A stretch of 10,333 bases of DNA, taken from Chlamydiota bacterium (GTDB lineage: Bacteria > Chlamydiota > Chlamydiia > Chlamydiales > JAJFMK01). This document shows positions 5,132 to 10,333 of the stretch, in pieces (position 1 is the first letter of the stretch; every line of letters starts with the position of its first letter). The translations under genes were made by a program, and so were the position numbers. The stretch is from positions 1 to 10,333 of the forward strand of contig JAJFMK010000025.1 of assembly GCA_021772215.1 (NCBI GenBank), in the 5' to 3' direction. Under the pieces are notes generated by a model. The model saw only the letters and a program-made list of their open reading frames with translations. It had not been told where the DNA came from and did no database searches.

Positions 5132-6893
5132 GTTCACTCACCCGATCTTCTAAAGCATCGAGGGAGCGTTTGATGCCTTCGGGAAGCCTCTCACCAAAGA
5201 TCTTAAAGTAACTTCGTAGCTCCTTCACCTCTTCAGCCCACTCTTTGGGATCAATTGTCAAGAGCCGCTCTAAGGTCTCCCTAGAGATGTCGAGCCCCTC
5301 ACTATCGAGATCATCGATGTTTGGTAAGAGGCCGACAGCCGACTCCTGCGCCTCCACAGCACCCTCGCAGCGCTCAAATATCCACTTTAAGACACGGCTA
5401 TTCTCTCCAAAGCCGGGCCAGATAAACTCACCGCTCTCATTTTTTCTAAACCAGTTGACGGCAAAGATTTTGGGGATAACCTTTCCCGCCTTTCCCACAT
5501 TGAGCCAGTGGCCAAAGTAGTCGCCCATGTTATAGCCGCAAAAAGGGAGCATAGCGAAGGGGTCATGACGCAGCTTTCCCACGGTACCGGCAGCGGCGGC
5601 CGTCATCTCGGAAGAGACGCTAGCGCCGATAAAAGTGCCATGCTCCCAATCAAACGCCTCATAAACAAGCGGCGTAACACTGGAACGGCGCCCGCCAAAG
5701 AGGATCGCCGAAATCGGCACGCCGCTTAAGGACTCCCAGTCGGGATCTATAGAGGGGCACTGCGCCGCCGAGACGGTGAAGCGCGCGTTGGGATGGGACG
5801 CCTTTTGAGGTCTGTTTGGAGTCCAGTCCTCGCCTCTCCAGTCAATCAGATGTTTGGGAGGCTCTTTTGTCATCCCCTCCCACCAGACATCCTGGTCATC
5901 GGTGAGGGCGACGTTGGTAAAGACCGCATCATGCCTAATCGTATCCATCGCCTGTGGGTTTGAAACATGTGAGGTGCCGGGGGCGACGCCGAAAATGCCC
6001 GCCTCAGGGTTGATTGCATAGAGCTTTCCATCGGGACCCCAGCGCAGCCAGGCGATATCGTCGCCGACAGTCTCTACCTTCCAGCCAGGAAGGGTAGGCA
6101 TCAGCATCGCCAAGTTGGTCTTACCGCAGGCGCTTGGGAAGCTGGCGCAGAAATAGCGCTTCTTCCCTTCAGGGTTGGTGACGCCCATAATTAACATATG
6201 TTCCGCCAGCCAGCCCTCGTCACGTGCGATTGCCGAGGCGATACGCAGCGCAAAGCACTTCTTTCCCAAGAGAGCGTTGCCGCCGTAGCCGCTGCCGAAC
6301 GACCAGATCTGACGAGTTTCGGGAAAGTGGGCGATACAGGTCTTTTCAGGATTGCAGGGCCAAGGAGGCTCTCGCTCCCCCTCTTCAAGCGGACAACCTA
6401 CCGAGTGGACGCCGGGAACAAAGGAGTCATCGCCTAAGGCATCAAGAACTTTTGTTCCAATACGGGTCATCATCGCCATATTGATCACAACATAAAGAGA
6501 GTCTGTCAGCTCAATGCCCACCTTAGCTAAAGGGGATCCGACAGGACCCATCGAATAGGGAATCACATAGAGAGTTCGGCCGCGCATCGATCCCTTAAAG
6601 AGAGTTTTGAGATGCTTCAGCATCTCTTTGGGATCTCTCCAGTTATTGGTAGGGCCGGCGTCGATCTCTTTTTCGCTGCAGATAAAGGTTTTACCTTCGG
6701 TACGAGCCACATCTTCGGGATCGGAGCGAAAGAGAAGCGAGTTCTTCCTCTTTAAGGGGATTGCGACATCCTTTTCAACAAGCTGCCGCCTATACGCGGC
6801 AAGCTCAGCCTCATCACCCGTGATGTAGACGACATTTTTTGGCTCCGTCAGCTTTGCAATTTCGTCGACGAACCGGGTGATATCCTCTCTCAC
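5118..6893 (-). CDS. pckG: Phosphoenolpyruvate carboxykinase (GTP)
   Basis: This cytoplasmic enzyme converts oxaloacetate + GTP to PEP + GDP + CO2, linking the TCA cycle to gluconeogenesis and PEP supply. At 591 residues it is of normal length for the GTP-dependent family and distinct from the ATP-dependent PckA. Visible signatures are the P-loop-like FPSACGKTNLAM (252-263), with the family's reactive Cys256 and Lys258; VGDDIAW with metal-binding Asp278-Asp279; the nucleotide/substrate loop NPEAGIFGVAPGTS; SAILFGGRRSSVTPLV; and GFGENSRVLKWI near the C-terminus. The start is GTG 6893-6891, within GTGA shared with the mreB stop, preceded by AGGAGG 5 nt upstream inside mreB, so translation is probably coupled. 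No residue looks lost. mreB-pck adjacency is as in Chlamydia. Confidence 0.97.
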   Translation of the reverse strand: MREDITRFVDEIAKLTEPKNVVYITGDEAELAAYRRQLVEKDVAIPLKRKNSLLFRSDPEDVARTEGKTFICSEKEIDAGPTNNWRDPKEMLKHLKTLFKGSMRGRTLYVIPYSMGPVGSPLAKVGIELTDSLYVVINMAMMTRIGTKVLDALGDDSFVPGVHSVGCPLEEGEREPPWPCNPEKTCIAHFPETRQIWSFGSGYGGNALLGKKCFALRIASAIARDEGWLAEHMLIMGVTNPEGKKRYFCASFPSACGKTNLAMLMPTLPGWKVETVGDDIAWLRWGPDGKLYAINPEAGIFGVAPGTSHVSNPQAMDTIRHDAVFTNVALTDDQDVWWEGMTKEPPKHLIDWRGEDWTPNRPQKASHPNARFTVSAAQCPSIDPDWESLSGVPISAILFGGRRSSVTPLVYEAFDWEHGTFIGASVSSEMTAAAAGTVGKLRHDPFAMLPFCGYNMGDYFGHWLNVGKAGKVIPKIFAVNWFRKNESGEFIWPGFGENSRVLKWIFERCEGAVEAQESAVGLLPNIDDLDSEGLDISRETLERLLTIDPKEWAEEVKELRSYFKIFGERLPEGIKRSLDALEDRVSEHAAP

Positions 6894-7981
6894 GACTTCC
6901 TCCTCTTAAAGCTGTCGAGGTGTTCTAGAGCTTTTCCAGTTCCTAGGCAGACAGCTAAGAGGGGATTAGGAGCAATGATCACCGGCAGACCAGTCTCTTT
7001 AATCAGCGCCTTATCGATCCCCTTAATCAGCGCGCCACCGCCGGCGATCACCATACCGCGCTCGACGAGGTCGGCCGCCAGTTCGGGAGGGCACTTTTCG
7101 AGTGTCAGCTTCACACCTTCAACGATCTGCTGGATCGGCTCACCGAGACATTCGCGGATTTCAACGGAGTTGATCCTTTTTGTCACAGGGAGACCTGCCA
7201 CCTGATCGCGTCCACGCACCTCCATCTCCAACTCGTGGGAGCCTAGAGAATAGGCGGAGCCGATCGTCATCTTGATCTCTTCGGCAGTTCTAGGTCCGAT
7301 CATCAAGTTGTAGGTGCGGCGCATGTAGTTGATGATGCAGTCGTCAAACTCATCTCCCGCGATACGAAGAGACCTTGACTCGACAATACCTCCCAACGAG
7401 ATAATGGCAATCTCTGTCGTACCGCCGCCGATGTCGATAATCATGTTAGCAGAGGGCTCATGAACCGGGAGATCGACGCCGATCGCGGCAGCCATCGGCT
7501 CTTCGATCAAGATCACCTCCTGCGCACCCGCGTGGAGCGCCGAATCTTCGACGGCGCGCTTCTCGACACCGGTGATTCCTGAGGGAACGGCGATCAAAAT
7601 TTTGGGTCTAAAGAGCGTTCTAGAGGGGCTCACCTGCTGAATCAGCGTCTTAAGCATCCCTTCAGCAATCTCAAAGTCGGCAATTACACCATCTTTCATT
7701 GGACGAACGGCGTGGATCTTGCGCGGCGTCTTACCGAGCATCGCCTTCGCTTTTTGTCCCACCGCTAACACCTCACCGGTGAGCGGGTCGACTGCTACGA
7801 CAGAGGGCTCTGCCGAGACAATGCCTCGGCCGCGCACATAGATTAATGTGTTGGCGGTTCCTAAATCGATTCCGATATCACTGGAAAAAACGCCGCGGAA
7901 ACGGTCTATCTGGCCGTGAGCCGCGTTGTAGATTCCCCTAAACTTTCGCTTAATCTTTTCACTACTAAAATTTCCTGGCAT
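6890..7981 (-). CDS. mreB: Rod-shape/division actin MreB, chlamydial type with extended N-terminus
   Basis: A bacterial actin that polymerises on the inner membrane and directs peptidoglycan synthesis. In Chlamydiae, which lack FtsZ, it drives the polarised division septum. Nucleotide-binding motifs are intact: phosphate-1 DIGIDLGTANTLIYV (35-49), phosphate-2 DIGGGTTEIAII (from 183) and the adenosine motif AGGGALIKG (from 313). ATG 7981 is chosen because GGAGAA lies 7 nt upstream and it sits 10 bp after the snf2 stop; an in-frame ATG at 8050 would lie inside snf2. The 363-residue product carries about 34 residues before phosphate-1, against about 10-12 in E. coli. They are basic and amphipathic (KIKRKFRGIYNAAHGQIDRF), like the extended membrane-targeting N-terminus known for chlamydial MreB. 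No mreC or mreD follows. Confidence 0.97.
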   Translation of the reverse strand: MPGNFSSEKIKRKFRGIYNAAHGQIDRFRGVFSSDIGIDLGTANTLIYVRGRGIVSAEPSVVAVDPLTGEVLAVGQKAKAMLGKTPRKIHAVRPMKDGVIADFEIAEGMLKTLIQQVSPSRTLFRPKILIAVPSGITGVEKRAVEDSALHAGAQEVILIEEPMAAAIGVDLPVHEPSANMIIDIGGGTTEIAIISLGGIVESRSLRIAGDEFDDCIINYMRRTYNLMIGPRTAEEIKMTIGSAYSLGSHELEMEVRGRDQVAGLPVTKRINSVEIRECLGEPIQQIVEGVKLTLEKCPPELAADLVERGMVIAGGGALIKGIDKALIKETGLPVIIAPNPLLAVCLGTGKALEHLDSFKRRKS

Positions 7982-7991
7982 CAGTTCTCCT

Positions 7992-10333
7992 TCACGTTTG
8001 GAGAAGCTCGAGCACCTCTTCCCAGGTGAGCCTCGATAAAGCCTCATCATCAGTAGAGACTACCTGTTTAACAAGGCCCCTCTTTCTCTTCTGAAGCTCG
8101 ACAATCTTCTCCTCAATCGTCCCTTTTGTGACAAGTTTATACGAAGAGACAGATTTTTTCTGCCCCATTCTGTGCACGCGGTCGGTTGCCTGATTTTCAA
8201 CAGCTGGATTCCACCACATGTCATAGTGTATAACTGTATCAGCACCAGTTAGGTTGAGGCCCGATCCCCCCGCTTTTAAGCTAACTAAGAAAATCGGAAT
8301 TTCCTCATCTTCATTAAATTCTTTTACGATGCTCATGCGGTTTTTCGAGGTGCCATCGAGATAGCTAAAGCGAATGCCGCGCTCTTTTAAGTCCTGACTC
8401 ATGATCTGCAGCATACGTGTATACTGACTAAATATTACCGTCTTATGGCCGCCGCTAAGCAGGTTCTCCATTAATTCAATCAGCATCTCATACTTGGCGC
8501 TGTCACCGGGGTCGACGCTATCTTTAGCAAAGATCGCCGGATGGCAGCAGATCTGCTTTAGACGTGTCAGCGTCGCTAAGACATGGATCTGAACCTTATC
8601 GAAGCCCTCTTTCTTCACTAGCTGAGAGAGCTCCTCACGAGCGGAATTGGCGTAAGAGCGGTAGAGCTTCGCCTGTGTCTCGGTCAAACTGCAGTAATAG
8701 ACCATCTCAGAGACGGGCGGCAGCTCGGCGAGCACATCCCTCTTCATACGGCGCATGATAAAGGGAGAGACCTTCTTTTTCAAAGTCTCCATCGCCTCTC
8801 TGTGCGAGCTTCTCGGGATGCGGATATACTTTTCGACAAAACGCTCGTAGCTGCTAAGGAGCCCCGGCGTCAAGAAGTCAAAGAGACTCCAGAGCTCATC
8901 GAGCGCATTTTCGACCGGAGTACCGGTCAGAATCAGACGATGGCTGGCGTTGAGAGCTTTGACAGACTTTGCATTGCGCGTGCTGCGATTTTTGATGTGC
9001 TGCGCCTCATCGAGGATCGCATAGGCAAACTCAATCTTCTGATAACACTCGATATCCTTCTGAATTAAACTGTAGGAGGTGACGACTACGTCAAACTTAT
9101 CTAGGCAGTTGATCAATTTTTTTCGCTGTGTAGGTGTGCCATCGACGGTGAGAATTTTTAATTTCGGATTAAACTTATTGAACTCCTCTTTCCAGTTGTA
9201 GATCAAAGAGGTGGGGCAGACAACAATCGACTTGGCCTGCTTGTTCATGTCATGATGTTGCGTGATGGCGATGATCGCCTGCAGCGTCTTACCCAGTCCC
9301 ATATCATCAGCCAAGATGCCGTTGAGATGCATGGTGCGTAAGCGCTCGAGCCACTCGACACCCTCTTTTTGATAGCAGCGAAGCTCCGCAACGATCGCCT
9401 TTGGAATCGGTGTAGAGTCAAGAGCGCTTTGACCCAGCATCTGCTTTTGAATCTCCTGCAGCCGCGGTGACATCGAAATCTCGATTGGTAGACCAACAAA
9501 TTCTCCCTCGTTAACCATTACGAGACTCCAAAGAGGCCTCTCCTCTTTATGGCATTTGAGCTGGTTGATCCCGATCTCATCGAAGATCTGCACCACGGGT
9601 GAGAGCTTCTCCAAGTTGAGCACCAGATAGCGGCCCACTTTGGCACGCTTACCGCGCTTTTTGCTCTCTTTTGATGAGGGAAGCTCGATGAAAGACTGCT
9701 TCGTCGCAATGCAATCCCAAAGCTGACCGACGGTGGTTCCTTTGAGCGGCCCATCCACCTCCAGCTCCACAGAGTAGCTGTTGATTTTGCTGCTCTCTTT
9801 AAGGTGGAGGATAAACTTCGTATTGTCGTAGAGGAACTGCTCTTGCAGATTTTCGGGGCAGTTAAAGGTGATACGACCCTGATAGCGCGGAATCGTCTCG
9901 GTCATAAATTCGACAATTTTCTTTTCACTTCGGACGCGGAAGACCCCTTGCGGATGGTCGAAGGCAAAATCTTGGAAGAGATCGTCGACGATCTTCTGCT
10001 CTTCAGTCAAATTTCTTGCTAAGATGCCCTGCTCTCCTACGAAGGGGTAGATCTCTCCCACTTTGAGCTGTGAAGTAGCATAGGGGACGCGAATGTCGTC
10101 ATAGACAAAGTCTATCGCCGCTTCGAGTTCACCATCGAGATACTCAATTTGACACTCCCCTTGAAGATCGCCTGAGAAGGGCAGCGTGACGATCTGATCT
10201 AAGAGCTCACGACTCGAGACGTCACCATAGCGGAGCAGCTCCGGCAGACCGTTTTCAACAAAAGTGCCAAAGAGCGGCTCGGGGATCGCCATATGTTGAA
10301 TCTGCCTTAAAGAGCGCAGGTGCTTACGCTTCA
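7992..10333 (-). CDS. SNF2-family helicase (5' end outside window)
   Basis: The frame is open to the right edge; 779 residues are visible and the true start lies outside (ATG 10292 is internal or at best an alternative). SNF2 ATPases translocate on duplex DNA and remodel protein-DNA complexes. Counting from the window edge, motif I DDMGLGKT has Lys348, motif II is DEAQ at 441-444 (the form usual in bacterial SNF2 proteins rather than DEAH), and motif III is LTGTPVEN. The C-terminal RecA lobe shows FSQYTRML, LVSLKAGGSGLNLTGAD (motif V) and QATDRVHRMGQ (motif VI, 714-724). Residues 1-320 form a bacterial SNF2-associated N-terminal region that I cannot subdivide. Chlamydial homologues such as CT708 are over 1,000 residues, so several hundred residues probably lie outside. 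All catalytic motifs are intact. It heads the five-gene minus-strand cluster. Confidence 0.95.
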   Translation of the reverse strand, partial: KRKHLRSLRQIQHMAIPEPLFGTFVENGLPELLRYGDVSSRELLDQIVTLPFSGDLQGECQIEYLDGELEAAIDFVYDDIRVPYATSQLKVGEIYPFVGEQGILARNLTEEQKIVDDLFQDFAFDHPQGVFRVRSEKKIVEFMTETIPRYQGRITFNCPENLQEQFLYDNTKFILHLKESSKINSYSVELEVDGPLKGTTVGQLWDCIATKQSFIELPSSKESKKRGKRAKVGRYLVLNLEKLSPVVQIFDEIGINQLKCHKEERPLWSLVMVNEGEFVGLPIEISMSPRLQEIQKQMLGQSALDSTPIPKAIVAELRCYQKEGVEWLERLRTMHLNGILADDMGLGKTLQAIIAITQHHDMNKQAKSIVVCPTSLIYNWKEEFNKFNPKLKILTVDGTPTQRKKLINCLDKFDVVVTSYSLIQKDIECYQKIEFAYAILDEAQHIKNRSTRNAKSVKALNASHRLILTGTPVENALDELWSLFDFLTPGLLSSYERFVEKYIRIPRSSHREAMETLKKKVSPFIMRRMKRDVLAELPPVSEMVYYCSLTETQAKLYRSYANSAREELSQLVKKEGFDKVQIHVLATLTRLKQICCHPAIFAKDSVDPGDSAKYEMLIELMENLLSGGHKTVIFSQYTRMLQIMSQDLKERGIRFSYLDGTSKNRMSIVKEFNEDEEIPIFLVSLKAGGSGLNLTGADTVIHYDMWWNPAVENQATDRVHRMGQKKSVSSYKLVTKGTIEEKIVELQKRKRGLVKQVVSTDDEALSRLTWEEVLELLQT

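Noticed and set aside
7982..8050. Upstream in-frame ATG extending MreB by 23 residues.
   Set aside because: The extension is antisense-free but lies wholly in the snf2 3' coding end, lacks a ribosome binding site, and ATG 7981 has a good one.
9003..9020. DEAQ instead of DEAH in the SNF2 Walker B motif as a possible inactivating change.
   Set aside because: DEAQ is a common variant in bacterial SNF2 proteins and the catalytic Asp-Glu pair is intact.
1..10333. CRISPR arrays, transposases, integrases, toxin-antitoxin pairs or phage genes.
   Set aside because: None is visible on either strand; every substantial frame is explained by the genes listed.

Overview
The window reads as a chromosomal piece of a chlamydia-like bacterium (phylum Chlamydiota, most likely an environmental, amoeba-associated lineage rather than Chlamydia itself). 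The strongest evidence is the minus-strand order SNF2 helicase - mreB - pckG, which matches the CT708-CT709-CT710 order I know from Chlamydia trachomatis. An MreB with an extended N-terminus and a recO / DUF155 / yidD group, which I recall at CT470-CT473, agree with this. No phage, IS or CRISPR machinery is visible.

Layout. 1-437 (+): 3' end of recO. 459-887 (-): small helical protein of unknown function, with a rho-independent terminator that overlaps the recO stop codon. 1128-1211 (+): tRNA-Leu(GAG) with its own terminator and a plausible promoter. 1264-1503: non-coding, with a compact inverted-repeat element. 1504-2349 (+): secreted protein with an Asp-Asp motif, possibly a GT-A-like glycosyltransferase. 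2378-2980 (-): unknown alpha-helical protein that probably starts at TTG. 2990-3098: divergent intergenic region with a 7-bp inverted repeat over a candidate promoter. 3099-3878 (+): DUF155/RMD1-family membrane-anchored protein. 3828-10333 (-): five tightly packed genes, snf2 - mreB - pckG - lysM-domain protein - yidD, transcribed towards lower coordinates.

The minus-strand cluster looks like one operon: gaps and overlaps are a 10-bp gap (snf2/mreB), a GTGA overlap (mreB/pckG), a 14-bp overlap (pckG/lysM) and an ATGA overlap (lysM/yidD). It combines a chromatin or transcription remodeller, the MreB filament (which in Chlamydiae takes over much of the division role of the missing FtsZ), a gluconeogenic/anaplerotic enzyme, a membrane-anchored peptidoglycan-binding protein and a membrane-insertion factor.

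The most notable architecture is at the convergent end. The DUF155 gene overlaps yidD by 51 bp, and the only strong plus-strand terminator (4087-4120) lies inside the lysM-protein coding region, so the DUF155 transcript should run antisense across the whole of yidD. The 1264-2980 segment looks like a lineage-specific insertion between conserved genes, and by eye it is more AT-rich than the operon to its right.
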